DNA of 64,000 nt from Pseudomonas frederiksbergensis (GCF_003732275.1 NZ_MOBM01000038.1:710679-774678), one strand, 5' to 3'; positions 8,373 to 17,127 are shown, counted from the stretch's first letter. Notes: generated by a model from the letters alone, not told the origin. Translations and numbers: made by a program.

Positions 8373-9245
8373 ATGCACCTACGCAAAATTGCAGTTGGGC
8401 TGTCGGCCCTTGTTTTGCTCTCGACCGGGGCAGAAGCCCGCAGTCTGCTGGATCTCCTCAAACCGCCCGCCCAGCATCAGGAACAAGTATCCCGCTCGGG
8501 CTCGGTCAGCCAGAACGCGGCTCTGGGCCTCTATTCAAACAAACAGAAACAGGCATCGTTTGACGGCTGCGCAGATCTGTTCCCGGCTGCGAAACCAATA
8601 AACATGGCCTCTGTGCCTGCAACAATGAAACCCCTGGCCCTGTGTTCCGACAACTTTGCAGTGCTGTACTCGCAAACCAGCAAGACGCCGCTGGTAGTAG
8701 TCGAACGCCTTAATGCCGCCCAGCTGCAGGATGCCAAAGGCGAGGAGCGCACCAACCAGTTTTACCCGGACCCACGCATCCCCAAGAGTGGACGGGCAGA
8801 GTTGAGCGACTACCGTAGTCAACATCCGGCCGTGGACCGCGGTCATCAATCCCCGGCAGCCGATGCACCGAACCCCAATGCAATGGCCCAATCCTTTGCG
8901 CTGTCGAACATGGTGCCGCAAGACCCAACCAATAACCGGAAGATCTGGAGTAAGGTCGAGTCCGATGTCAGAAAGTTTGCCAAGCGAGCCGATGGCAATG
9001 TTTTTGTCTTCACCGGCCCGCTCTTTGACTCAGGCCACACCACCATCGGCGAAAACAAGGTCTGGGTGCCGACGCGCCTGTTCAAACTGGTATACGACGC
9101 ATCGTCCAAGCGTGCCTGGGCCTACGTACTACCCAACGCTGAAACCCGTATCGAGAGACCGATGGACTATGACGCTTTCGTGAAGAGTACCGGGCTCAAA
9201 TTGCTGGGGAATCTACCGGTCACAGGTTCCGTAGGGCGCTCTTGA
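8373..9245 (+). CDS. Secreted DNA/RNA non-specific endonuclease
   Basis: This 290-aa protein has a Sec signal peptide (MHLRKIAVGLSALVLLSTGAEA). The C-terminal beta-beta-alpha-metal nuclease domain carries the DRGH motif (155-158, with H158 the expected general base) and the downstream SNMVPQ...NNRKIW block that supplies the metal-binding Asn (about N188). Length and order fit periplasmic or extracellular NucA/EndA-type nucleases. It probably serves nutrient release from DNA or biofilm remodelling. A strong stem-loop follows the stop codon. No immunity-protein gene is adjacent, which argues against a bacteriocin role. Confidence 0.92.
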   Translation: MHLRKIAVGLSALVLLSTGAEARSLLDLLKPPAQHQEQVSRSGSVSQNAALGLYSNKQKQASFDGCADLFPAAKPINMASVPATMKPLALCSDNFAVLYSQTSKTPLVVVERLNAAQLQDAKGEERTNQFYPDPRIPKSGRAELSDYRSQHPAVDRGHQSPAADAPNPNAMAQSFALSNMVPQDPTNNRKIWSKVESDVRKFAKRADGNVFVFTGPLFDSGHTTIGENKVWVPTRLFKLVYDASSKRAWAYVLPNAETRIERPMDYDAFVKSTGLKLLGNLPVTGSVGRS

Positions 9246-9260
9246 TGGCTTGATGAATTG

Positions 9261-9292
9261 CACCCCAAAGGCTGGATGCAACCTTTGGGGTG
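9261..9292 (+). terminator. Stem-loop after endonuclease gene
   Basis: CACCCCAAAGG (9261-9271) pairs perfectly with CCTTTGGGGTG (9282-9292) around a 10-nt loop, 15 bp after the endonuclease stop. The following TTCCATTCT is a weak U-tract. Confidence 0.7.
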
Positions 9293-9356
9293 TTCCATTC
9301 TGGCCCAATATTTTAAGCTGATATCATTCAAGAGCTTACAAACCGAGTAGAAAAAT

Positions 9357-9515
9357 ATGAATCGTCGTAAAAAAATAAAGCAGTTATTAAAGGCTCACGC
9401 CAAAAAGGCTAGTGCCAAATTGGCACCGCCAAGCAAGTCCAAATACATTAGTAAAGCTGACCGATTGAAGCTGGCTGCTGAATCCGGTGACGACTCAATC
9501 ATTTCTGAGAACTGA
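9357..9515 (+). CDS. DUF2986 family small basic protein
   Basis: This 52-aa Lys-rich protein starts MNRRKKIKQLLKAHAKK, continues KYISKADRLKLAAES and ends at TGA 9513-9515. The sequence fits the DUF2986 family of short proteobacterial proteins with an N-terminal RRKKIKQLLK block and an internal YISKADR motif. Function is unknown; the strong positive charge suggests nucleic-acid or ribosome contact. It is transcribed in the same direction as the endonuclease gene but is separated from it by a stem-loop. Confidence 0.8.
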   Translation: MNRRKKIKQLLKAHAKKASAKLAPPSKSKYISKADRLKLAAESGDDSIISEN

Positions 9516-9720
9516 TCTGTGTAGCTTGAGCACCACCGCAATTTACAAATTTGATTGGGCTATTCATTCCGATGGCACGTGCCGCGAGGATGCGGCCTGA
9601 CAATTCATTCAAGCCGTAGCCGCTTCGCGGCTCTGAATCGAACCAGATTCCCTGGGTACATTTGATTGGCCGCTTTTGGCCGTTATCTACCTGATACAAC
9701 AGCCTGTTATCCCTGGCAAT
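9499..9720 (-). pseudogene. Possible 5'-truncated gene remnant
   Basis: On the minus strand, translation reads CIARDNRLLYQVDNGQKRPI then QGIWFDSEPRSGYGLNELSG and ends at a stop at 9499. The composition looks protein-like and ends abruptly near the 3' end of the Mut7-C gene, upstream of which the frame becomes antisense to that gene. It has no clear start codon or ribosome site and overlaps the end of the DUF2986 gene. I read it as a possible remnant of an unrecognised gene; chance coding cannot be excluded. Confidence 0.3.
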
Positions 9721-9742
9721 GCAGCCGGCCCGATGCGCTCGG

Positions 9743-10483
9743 CTATCGGTCCAGCAGAGGTGCCAGCAATGCACACATGCTGCGCCAGTGCGAACCCTCC
9801 CAGTAAACCCGTTGGCAGTTGTCGCAGCGCAGGAAGTGCGAATAGAGGGCGCCAACGCGTGGCGGTACCTGCGCCAGGGCCAGTTCCGGGCTGATCTCGT
9901 GCAGCGGCAGGTTGCAATGAAGGCACAGGCTGAATGGCCGCGCGCTACGCGCCAGGTCGAGGCGCTCGTACAATTCGCGCAACTGCAGCGACGGTTTCAG
10001 GGCATGCACGTAACAGCCGTGGCTGATGATCCGCCGCTTGAGCAGTTCGCGGTCGCGGGTTAGCACGATGCGCCCTTGCTGCGCAGCGATCTCGGCGATC
10101 TCGCCATCCTCGAAGCCATTGTCGTAGAGGGTGTCGAAGCCACTCATGCGCAGCAGGTTGGCCAGCCCGCCAAGGTGCGCATCAGCGACGAAGCGCAGCA
10201 CCCGTAAAGGTTGCGCACGAACCTTGAGCAGCGGGCTGATGTCCAGCGCTTCGAACTTGGGATACACCGCCAGCCGGTCACCGTCGAAGATCACCCGCTC
10301 GAAGCCCACCGACTCGCCGTTGAGCAGCACCAGCTCGACCTCGGTGTGCGGTATCCCGAGCGCCTCGATCATATGCTTGACCGTCGCCCCGCGCGCGCAC
10401 TCGCAGGTGAAGGACTGCCGCCGCCGTTCAGCCGGCAGGAAATCGTTGAGCTCCTCGTAGAAGCGGAAGGTTGCACTGGTCAT
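9743..10483 (-). CDS. Mut7-C RNase domain protein with N-terminal ubiquitin-like domain
   Basis: This 246-aa protein has an N-terminal beta-grasp domain of about 85 residues (ATFRFYEELNDFLPAERR...VLLNGESV). A PIN-like Mut7-C domain follows (LRFVADAHLGGLANLLRMSGFDTLYD; acidic residues D104, D124 and later TRDRELL), ending in a zinc ribbon (CLHCNLPL...CDNCQRVYW). This is the known Ub-Mut7-C architecture, predicted to be an RNase. The substrate is unknown. Confidence 0.92.
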   Translation of the reverse strand: MTSATFRFYEELNDFLPAERRRQSFTCECARGATVKHMIEALGIPHTEVELVLLNGESVGFERVIFDGDRLAVYPKFEALDISPLLKVRAQPLRVLRFVADAHLGGLANLLRMSGFDTLYDNGFEDGEIAEIAAQQGRIVLTRDRELLKRRIISHGCYVHALKPSLQLRELYERLDLARSARPFSLCLHCNLPLHEISPELALAQVPPRVGALYSHFLRCDNCQRVYWEGSHWRSMCALLAPLLDR

Positions 10484-10538
10484 GCTGAATAGTATGGCAG
10501 CTCCTTTTTCACCATGAAGGGAATCACCCTTACACGCG

Positions 10539-10711
10539 CAGCACGGCGTCGCCTCTAGCGACGCTGCCTTAAAGATAAATCCCGTCCAGCAGAGGTTCCG
10601 ACCGAGCGAGCGTCATGCAAACGTCCGCCAGCAAATCCTGCAACTGTGGCTGCACCTCGACGTTGGACACGGTGAGGATATAACCGTCTGCATCAATGCC
10701 ACGAGGTGGAA
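10539..10711 (-). pseudogene. Decayed duplicate of nucleotidyltransferase gene fragment
   Basis: This segment aligns base for base with 7857-8029 of the nucleotidyltransferase gene, with about eight substitutions and one single-base deletion near its end (CGAGGTGGAATC versus CGAGGATGGAATC). Both borders of similarity are abrupt. No intact frame remains. The rest of 10484-10964 is AT-rich and shows no gene. The copy sits about 2.5 kb from the intact gene in the same orientation. Confidence 0.88.
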
Positions 10712-10964
10712 TCCTCCCCTACGGATGCGCTGTCGGCTGGGCGGCACATTGTTACCAAAACAGCGGTAGACTATTACAAGTTATGAGCTGGATATCTATT
10801 GGTATACTTGGTATTTTTGAAAATTATTCATCAACTTTTGAATCTGGGTTATTAAGAGTTTTAACAAACTAATTACACTGTAAGCGCTTAATATCTAACT
10901 TATAAATAAGTCAACAGCCTGCTGTGCAGTCGCTCTGCATCCATGAATTTTATAATCAAAAACC

Positions 10965-11318
10965 ATGACAAACGTTACAGAGATATCACTTCAATACCCT
11001 CAATGCTGGAAGCTCGATATAAATAATCGAATCCTGTTCGATGGAGCCAATCAAATACACTTGACAAATATTGAGAGCATCATTGTAAAGAACATGCTCC
11101 TCAAGGAGGAGCGCGTAATCAGTAGGGCAGAGCTAATTAGTAGTATTGGGAGAGAGCCTGGTCTCTATCGCGGCCTGGAGATGAGTCTGAGCAGACTGCA
11201 AATAAAGTTCAAGAAACGCGCTGGAGGAAGGCATCTTTTTCGCGCAGTCAGAAATCGTGGCTACTGCCTCACTCAAACCATACATATTAATGGGGAGGCG
11301 TCTCGGGAATTTACGTGA
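10965..11318 (+). CDS. Stand-alone winged-helix (OmpR/ToxR-type) DNA-binding protein
   Basis: This 117-aa protein consists almost only of a Trans_reg_C winged helix: IHLTNIESIIVKNMLLKEERVISRAELISSIG (helices 1-2), LEMSLSRLQIKFKKR (recognition helix) and LFRAVRNRGYCL (wing). It lacks a receiver domain and any membrane segment. Base composition is clearly more AT-rich than its neighbours, and codon use (ATA, AAT, TTA) is atypical for the chromosome, which suggests acquisition by transfer. No target is evident. It may act on surface-antigen or secretion genes as orphan ToxR-type regulators do. Confidence 0.75.
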   Translation: MTNVTEISLQYPQCWKLDINNRILFDGANQIHLTNIESIIVKNMLLKEERVISRAELISSIGREPGLYRGLEMSLSRLQIKFKKRAGGRHLFRAVRNRGYCLTQTIHINGEASREFT

Positions 11319-11458
11319 GGTAAGCGGCAATACACCCCTCGCATGGTCATATGGCTGATGACTAACGAACTTATGAATTTAGGGGGGGCGCAGTGTTTAA
11401 GATGAGTGAGTTCACTTTTTACGATTGGCCTTGCGCTTTGATACTGGTATAGCGGCTT

Positions 11459-11494
11459 TGAAAAAACTGTCGCATAACTTCTGAGTTGTGCGAC
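11459..11494 (-). terminator. Rho-independent terminator of lipoprotein gene
   Basis: Read on the minus strand, the stem GTCGCACAACT / AGTTATGCGAC (11484-11494 with 11469-11479, one G-T pair) and a TCAG loop are followed by AGTTTTTTC. It ends the transcript of the lipoprotein gene, whose stop is at 11557. The remainder of 11319-11556 shows no gene. Confidence 0.8.
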
Positions 11495-11556
11495 GACTAA
11501 TTCGGGCCAGCAGTAGCAACAATATTCGCGATATTACCTGGAATCGCGAACACCTG

Positions 11557-12951
11557 TTATTCCACCGTGTCGATGCGATAGTCACTGTAGAAGAAACTGT
11601 TTTTATCGGTGCCAGCCTTAAAAAAGTATCCGTAGTCAGCCAGGTAGTAGACGTGGTCCACCCGTTGATACTTATCAGACTCTTCCGTGCAGGCCAATGC
11701 CTTGGCGTTGCCCGAAAGATCGAGGTTGAGTTCGCTTGCCTTCAGCTCCCGCTCGACCTTGCAACGATTGGTTTTAGGGGTGTCACCATACGCTCCGACA
11801 ATGCTGTTGAGTGTGGCACTGTTGTAGGTATAACTGACCGTTTTGCCGATCGGCAGGGTTTTCCAGTCACCGCTGAAGTTCAACCGGCTGAGCGCACTGC
11901 TCTGGGCCATGCCACCGCTTCCACCGAAGCTTGCTTTGGACACCAGAGGGATCAAGCCACGCCAGCTGACCTCTTGGCTTTCATAACCATCCCCGCGTGC
12001 CGTGATGTTCAATTGGCCACTCGGAACATCGCTGCTGATGAATCGATCTTCGCCAGCCGGGCTGGTTTTGCCTTTATAAGTGGCTGTGCCTCCTGTGCGC
12101 ACGAACTTCAATGAGTGGACTGGCTGCCCAAGGTTGAGCTGTCCAATCGCCGTCAGCACTTCGGGCTGCACGGATTGCAGCGCGATCTTCGCTGAGGCTT
12201 TCAGGCGCGGCTTGAACGATTCCAGCCGGGCAGTCTGTTGCCCGTTGCCACACACCAGCGCGAACAGCGCCTGGTAATCGGCATTGCTGCCAGCGATGGG
12301 TTGGGGAGTAGGTGAGACGTCGACTCGCCCGTCGCTGACCCGATTGCGCGCATCCAGGTCATAACCTGCCAACAGCTTGAAGGTGCCGGTGGCGCAGGAC
12401 ACTGCAAAGCGTTCGCGCTTCTGCGCATACGGTGCGTTGTAGGGCAGGTCATTGAGTACCGCAGGATTATCGAAGGCCGCCCAGAAGCGGGTTTCGCCAT
12501 TGTCCGTGCTCACGCTGTTGCGATCGAGCAACACCCAATTGCTATCGTTGGTTTTCACCAGACGCCAGTCGGTTTTCGGTGTCTGTGCGCATGCTTGGAC
12601 AAATGTCGGGTTGGCAGCCAGCGTGGTCTGCAAGTCTGCGGACAATGCGCGGGCCGGGCTGTACTGACTAGAGCCCATCGAATACACGCGCCTTGCGCCG
12701 TCCAAGTACAGCAAATGCAGTTGCGGTGACGAACATCCCGCCTCAATCTGCACGCTGGTACGCAAGGTGTTATTAGACTGTGGCAGCAGCAACTGGAAAC
12801 TCAGCAAGTCGCCTTCGCGCATGATGCTTTCCTGCACGAGGGGCTGGGCCAGGGTAGCCTTTAAATCATTATCGGGCTTGCGCGCGTTGGTTACGCAACC
12901 TGCCAGACTGACGACGCCGCAAACAAACATGAATGATGTGAAAAAGCGCAC
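11557..12951 (-). CDS. Large hypothetical lipoprotein
   Basis: This 464-aa protein has a lipoprotein signal (MRFFTSFMFVCGVVSLAGC, lipidated C19, lipobox LAGC). The mature part is predicted globular and soluble, rich in beta strands. The central GQPVHSLKFVRTGGTATYKG region and the C-terminal DHVYYLADYGYFFKAGTDKN are its most structured-looking parts, and scattered cysteines (C73, C116, C206, C234 region, C398, C420 region) could pair. The protein after C19 begins VTNARK, without an Asp at +2, favouring outer-membrane sorting. I do not recognise the family. It is monocistronic with its own terminator. Confidence 0.8.
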   Translation of the reverse strand: MRFFTSFMFVCGVVSLAGCVTNARKPDNDLKATLAQPLVQESIMREGDLLSFQLLLPQSNNTLRTSVQIEAGCSSPQLHLLYLDGARRVYSMGSSQYSPARALSADLQTTLAANPTFVQACAQTPKTDWRLVKTNDSNWVLLDRNSVSTDNGETRFWAAFDNPAVLNDLPYNAPYAQKRERFAVSCATGTFKLLAGYDLDARNRVSDGRVDVSPTPQPIAGSNADYQALFALVCGNGQQTARLESFKPRLKASAKIALQSVQPEVLTAIGQLNLGQPVHSLKFVRTGGTATYKGKTSPAGEDRFISSDVPSGQLNITARGDGYESQEVSWRGLIPLVSKASFGGSGGMAQSSALSRLNFSGDWKTLPIGKTVSYTYNSATLNSIVGAYGDTPKTNRCKVERELKASELNLDLSGNAKALACTEESDKYQRVDHVYYLADYGYFFKAGTDKNSFFYSDYRIDTVE

Positions 12952-13132
12952 GGTTACCTCTCTGAATCCGTTCGGGAATGTCGGATTGTCGGCAGGTGGG
13001 GCTGAATCTTTAAACGGGGCTGACCGAGGCAGGTGCGCAATAGCTTCGAAGGCGCTACTGGCCTCCAGATTCCTCCGCGCGCTCTAATAGAGGTGCGGAA
13101 CTCGCTGGTACAGGGTCATTCATACGAATCTC

Positions 13133-13149
13133 GGACAAAGTGTTTGTCC
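13133..13149. promoter_or_regulatory. Palindrome in divergent promoter region
   Basis: A perfect inverted repeat GGACAAA-GTG-TTTGTCC lies in the 332-bp gap between the divergent lipoprotein (start 12951) and DUF2790 (start 13284) genes. It is in the right place to be an operator for either gene. No regulator is identified. Nothing else stands out in the gap. Confidence 0.45.
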
Positions 13150-13283
13150 AACCAACCGATTTTTGCAGCGAGGGGTAACCCTTAGCATCGTCTCCAGCCC
13201 ATGAGAAAACAGTGCGACAACACTGGCTCACGAGGTGAAAACACGGCAACACAACGTGAACTTTCAACGAGACGGTGAACATC

Positions 13284-13556
13284 ATGAAACTTTCAAAATT
13301 AGTGCTTCTTCTGGTGCTTGGTGGTATCGGCGCACATGCTTATGCGGACGACGACTCTGCAGCAGTCGAAGCCCGCAAGACTCCAGTCGAAATCTACAGC
13401 TACTCGACCACGCTTGACATCAAACGGGTGATTTCCATCACCGACACGGGTGATCAGTGCGGCCCGGTGCCGAAGCAAATGACGTATGAAGACTCTCACG
13501 GCGAGCGGCATATCTTGCAGTATCAAGTGATGGGCAGCGGTTGTTCCAACGGTTGA
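13284..13556 (+). CDS. DUF2790 family periplasmic protein
   Basis: This 90-aa exported protein has a signal peptide (MKLSKLVLLLVLGGIGAHAYA). The mature domain is IYSYSTTLDIKRVISITDTG followed by CGPVPKQMTYEDSHGERHILQYQVMGSGC, with two cysteines that may form a disulfide. The pattern is that of DUF2790, a largely Pseudomonas-restricted family of unknown function, several members of which respond to metals or quorum signals. The ATG at 13284 is preferred over an in-frame GTG three codons upstream. Confidence 0.85.
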   Translation: MKLSKLVLLLVLGGIGAHAYADDDSAAVEARKTPVEIYSYSTTLDIKRVISITDTGDQCGPVPKQMTYEDSHGERHILQYQVMGSGCSNG

Positions 13557-13609
13557 GTGCCGCGCGGACGATGGAGGGTCGACACTCCATATCGGCGGCA
13601 CCTTTCAAC

Positions 13610-14554
13610 TCAAAGGTTCTGCGTTTTTTTTGAACCTGCGATAGCCTCATCTGACGTCAGTAGCTGGGGAATGGCGGTTTTAAGAAATTCCAGCCAGGTC
13701 TTGATTTTCGCATCGACGAATTTTCGCGACGGGTAGATTGCGAACAGGTTGAACTCTTCCAGGTGGTAATCCGGCAGTACCCGCATCAATGTTCCTGCTT
13801 TCAGGCCTTTAACCGCTGAAGCAATCGGCTGAATGCCAATCCCCATTGCATTTTCTATCGCGATCGTCATCCCGTCGGCAGTGTTGATGTGCAAGGGTGA
13901 CAGCGGCACAGCGACCGTTTCCATGCCTTCGGGCCCCTCGAAAGTCCAGCTTTCCACCGGCATTACCGTGTTGACGATTCTCAGGCAGTCGTGGTCGCAC
14001 AGTGCGCCGGGTGTTGCCGGCATCCCGCGTTTCGCCACGTACTCTGGCGAGGCGCAGAGAATGCTGTAGGTGACCCCGAGTCGCTGTGCGACGAAGCCAG
14101 AGTCGGGCAGATCCCGGGCCAGCACGATCGACATGTCGTAGCCTTCTTCGAGCAAGTCGGGCAGGCGATTGGTCAGGGTCAGGTCGAACATGACTGTGGG
14201 ATGAATCTCCCGGTAACGGGCGATGGCGTTGATCACGTAATGGTTGCCGATGGCCGACATGGAGTGGATTTTCAGTCTGCCGACCGGCAGGGTTTGTGCC
14301 GTGCCGGCTTCCTCGTCGGCTTCACGTACCTCATCCAGAATCTTTTCGCAGCGTTGGAGGTAGCGCACGCCGGCTTCGGTCAGGGCGAGGCGGCGGGTGG
14401 TCCGGTTAATCAGGCGCGTGTGCAGTCGGGCTTCGAGGCTGGAGACGGCCTTGGAAACGTTGGTCGTGGTGGTGTCGAGTAATTCGGCGGCGGCTGTGAA
14501 GCTGCCGCTCTGGGCGACCGCAATGAAACACCGCATGGTCTGGAAAACATCCAT
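13610..14554 (-). CDS. LysR family transcriptional regulator
   Basis: This 314-aa LTTR has an N-terminal winged HTH (MDVFQTMRCFIAVAQSGSFTAAAELLDTTTTNVSKAVSSLEARLHTRL) and a type 2 periplasmic-binding-like effector domain from about residue 90. The sequence resembles the CrgA/DmlR subgroup that controls adjacent oxidoreductases. It is separated from the upstream aldo/keto reductase gene (same strand) by a terminator, so it is probably transcribed from its own promoter at about 14560-14615. The effector is unknown. Confidence 0.93.
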   Translation of the reverse strand: MDVFQTMRCFIAVAQSGSFTAAAELLDTTTTNVSKAVSSLEARLHTRLINRTTRRLALTEAGVRYLQRCEKILDEVREADEEAGTAQTLPVGRLKIHSMSAIGNHYVINAIARYREIHPTVMFDLTLTNRLPDLLEEGYDMSIVLARDLPDSGFVAQRLGVTYSILCASPEYVAKRGMPATPGALCDHDCLRIVNTVMPVESWTFEGPEGMETVAVPLSPLHINTADGMTIAIENAMGIGIQPIASAVKGLKAGTLMRVLPDYHLEEFNLFAIYPSRKFVDAKIKTWLEFLKTAIPQLLTSDEAIAGSKKTQNL

Positions 14555-14616
14555 CGTTACCGCCTCAGGGGATGAGTCGAAAATTATAGGACCTGAGCAG
14601 TGGTTTGCAGGTCAGG

Positions 14617-14650
14617 AAAAGGGGCGACTCCGCCAGGAGCTGCCCCTTTT
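14617..14650 (-). terminator. Terminator of aldo/keto reductase transcript
   Basis: AAAAGGGGC (14617-14625) pairs with GCCCCTTTT (14642-14650). On the minus strand the stem ends in CCCCTTTT just after the reductase stop at 14658. Confidence 0.75.
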
Positions 14651-14657
14651 ACGTATG

Positions 14658-15608
14658 TCACTGCTTGTGTGGAATGAAACCGGGGACGCCGGTTTCCACC
14701 ACCGAATTGAAGCGAATTCGGGTTGTGATGTCTTCCTTGATCTCATGCATGGCCCGGTGAGGCAAGGTGGCGATATCGAAGTTTTCCTGAATATGGCTTG
14801 GTGTCGCCGAAGTGGTCAGAAACGCGGAGCCGCGCTGTACCGCCCAGGCTAACGCGACTTGTGCCGGGGTCTTGCGTACACGTTTGGCGATGCCAGTGAT
14901 CACCGGATCTCCCAGTACGCTCGGCTCCATGCCGTGGCCGAGCGGGGCGAAGGCGAGGATGATGATGCCCTGCTGTTTGCAGAACTCCAGCAGTTCCCAC
15001 TCCGGCAAGTAGGGATGGGACTCGATCTGCACCACTGCGGGCTTGATCCGCGCCGCCGCGACAATTTCTTGCAGGGCTGGCAAGGTAATGTCCGAGAGGC
15101 CGATGGACTTGCAATGGCCTTCATCTACCAGGTTCTCAAGCGCTCGCCAGGTTTCAATCAGGCTCACGCCGCCGTCGTAGATGACGTGCCCGAGTGTGTC
15201 CCGTGGATCTTGGTCATCACCTGGCTGAAAGGCGAACGGCGTATGGATCAGGTAGCAATCGATGTAGTCGACCTGCAACCGGCGGCAGCTCGCCTCGAAG
15301 GCCGGTTTGACCCGCTCGGGACGGTGGTTGGTGTTCCACAGTTTGGTGGTGATGAACACGTCTTCCCGACGGATGTTTCCAGCGGCGAACACCTGCTCAA
15401 AGGCAACGCCGATCTTCTCCTCATTGCGATAGCGTTCGGCGCAATCGAAATGACGGAAGCCGACTTCCAGTGCGCATTTAACCGCTTCGGTTGTTGTGCT
15501 CAGGTCGCGAAACAGCGTGCCAAAGCCTACGGCCGGCATCTCGCCCGAACCGTTGTTCAGCGCGAGTCGTGTCGCGCGCAGGTCATCGTGAAACGCTTCG
15601 TAAGTCAT
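14658..15608 (-). CDS. Aldo/keto reductase
   Basis: This 316-aa NAD(P)H-dependent TIM-barrel reductase has the full tetrad: D55 and Y60 in FDCAERY, K89 in TTKLWN and H122 in YLIHTPF. The cofactor loop is near the C-terminus (TSATPSHIQENFD). The ATG at 15608 is chosen because GGCGGAAAA precedes it. It follows the efflux outer-membrane gene by 31 bp and could be the last gene of the efflux operon, linking carbonyl reduction with export of a toxic compound. The substrate is unknown. Confidence 0.9.
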   Translation of the reverse strand: MTYEAFHDDLRATRLALNNGSGEMPAVGFGTLFRDLSTTTEAVKCALEVGFRHFDCAERYRNEEKIGVAFEQVFAAGNIRREDVFITTKLWNTNHRPERVKPAFEASCRRLQVDYIDCYLIHTPFAFQPGDDQDPRDTLGHVIYDGGVSLIETWRALENLVDEGHCKSIGLSDITLPALQEIVAAARIKPAVVQIESHPYLPEWELLEFCKQQGIIILAFAPLGHGMEPSVLGDPVITGIAKRVRKTPAQVALAWAVQRGSAFLTTSATPSHIQENFDIATLPHRAMHEIKEDITTRIRFNSVVETGVPGFIPHKQ

Positions 15609-15639
15609 GATTTTTCCGCCGAGTGGGTGGCCAAAGCCG

Positions 15640-17127
15640 TTATTGATAAGTGCGTTTGGGGACTTCGCGTGAAGCGACTTTTTGCTCCAGGACGCCAACT
15701 GAGTTGCCGCCGAGCGCCACGAACAGCCGCACTGTGTCGAGGTAGAGCGCGGTCCTCACCTGGACCTGGCCGATCAGTGCTTGCTGGTAGGCGCGTTCTG
15801 CTTCCAGCACTTGCAGAATGCTATTTTCGCCCTGTGCGTAGGCTTGCTGGTTCAGGCGAAAACTGGTCTCGGCGGCGCGCAGTGCATCGGCCTGCGCCAG
15901 GTGCTGTTCGGCGCCGTGGTTGATCGCTTGCAGCGTGTCCGCCACCTGGCCGAACGACTGAATGAGCGTCTGTTGGTAGCGGGCGAGGGAGGCGTTATAG
16001 CCGTCGACAGCCGCCTGACGTTCCGCCTTGAGTGTTCCGCCGTTGAAAATCGGCGCGGTCAGCCCGGCGGCGAACCCCCAGAGCGCGGCACCGCCGTTGC
16101 CTGAAGCCGCTTGTGCGAGCGAGGCCGACAGTTCGACATGAGGGTAGAGATTGGCCGTTGCGACCCCCACTGCGGCGCTGGCAATGTGCAGTTCCGCTTC
16201 GGCTTGCAGTACATCCGGCCGGGCGTGGGCCAGCTCCGACGGCAAACTGACGGGAATGTTCGATGGCAAAGCGAACTCGTCCAGGGTGAAATCGGGGGCG
16301 ATCCAGTCCGCCGGGCCACTGCCCGTCAGTATCGCCAGCGCATGGCGTGCGGCGTCGCTCTGCTGGGCGAGGGGCGGCAACAGCGTGCGATCCTGGGCGA
16401 GGCGGGTTTCGGCCAGGGAAACGTCGATCCGGGTGGTGGTGCCGTTGAGGTGGGCGGCGCGCACCAGGTCGAGGTTTTTCGCGTCGTTGGCCAGCAGTTT
16501 GTCCACGGCTTGCATCTGGGCATTGGCCGAGGCCAGCAGCAACGCCTGGCTGGCGACATCGCCGGTCAACGTCAGGTACGCCGCTTCGTAGCGATGCTTT
16601 TGCAGATCGCTCAACGCTTGCTGGTGTTCCACCCGCCGCTTGTTGCCGCCGAACGCATCGAGATCGAACGTCACCCGAGGACCGATCGCATAGAAGTTCG
16701 AAACGGACGCCTCGGGCCCATTGTGCGTCCGCTGACGGCCAGCCGCTGCGCCGAAATCGACTTGCGGATACAACGCACCTTCCGAGGCGATAACGAAGGC
16801 GGCCGCCTGACGAAGGGTGGCGTCGGCCGCTACCAATCCGAGGTTGCCGTCGATGGCCCGGTGTATCACTTGGTCGAGCTTGGGCGAGCGCAAGGCTGAC
16901 CACCAGTTACCGTTGAGCTTGCGGCCCCTGTCGATGCGCTGTGCATTGGGGGCTGCGGGCTTGCCGAGTTGCTGTTCGGCTTGTGCGTCATAGTGTTGCG
17001 ACAAGCTTGCCGCGGGCCGTTCGAAATCCGGGCCAACGGCGCAGGCGGACAACAATACAAACGCCGCCAGCAAAGTGATTGTTGTTGGCAATGGATGTCG
17101 ATGGGAAATGCGTTTGGACGTTTTCAT
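15640..17127 (-). CDS. Efflux outer-membrane lipoprotein (NodT/OprM family)
   Basis: This 495-aa TolC-like channel is lipidated at about C29 (LLSACAVGPDF, the typical AVGPDF start of NodT proteins). Two tandem OEP repeats are visible, the second including LRAAETSFRLNQQAYAQGENSILQVLEAERAYQQALIGQVQVRTALYLDTVRLFVALGG (broken here by the usual coil heptads). It is the outer-membrane part of the tripartite pump with the MFS and HlyD genes upstream, 18 bp from the MFS stop. Confidence 0.93.
   Translation of the reverse strand: MKTSKRISHRHPLPTTITLLAAFVLLSACAVGPDFERPAASLSQHYDAQAEQQLGKPAAPNAQRIDRGRKLNGNWWSALRSPKLDQVIHRAIDGNLGLVAADATLRQAAAFVIASEGALYPQVDFGAAAGRQRTHNGPEASVSNFYAIGPRVTFDLDAFGGNKRRVEHQQALSDLQKHRYEAAYLTLTGDVASQALLLASANAQMQAVDKLLANDAKNLDLVRAAHLNGTTTRIDVSLAETRLAQDRTLLPPLAQQSDAARHALAILTGSGPADWIAPDFTLDEFALPSNIPVSLPSELAHARPDVLQAEAELHIASAAVGVATANLYPHVELSASLAQAASGNGGAALWGFAAGLTAPIFNGGTLKAERQAAVDGYNASLARYQQTLIQSFGQVADTLQAINHGAEQHLAQADALRAAETSFRLNQQAYAQGENSILQVLEAERAYQQALIGQVQVRTALYLDTVRLFVALGGNSVGVLEQKVASREVPKRTYQ

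Noticed and set aside
8373..9515. Secreted nuclease plus DUF2986 as a toxin-immunity pair
   Set aside because: The nuclease has a plain Sec signal peptide and no delivery domain. A stem-loop separates the genes, and DUF2986 is a widely found Lys-rich protein unlike nuclease immunity proteins.
14859..15923. Plus-strand 354-codon frame across the aldo/keto reductase gene
   Set aside because: It is antisense to the reductase and the efflux gene, both of which have full motifs. The translation has no family pattern.
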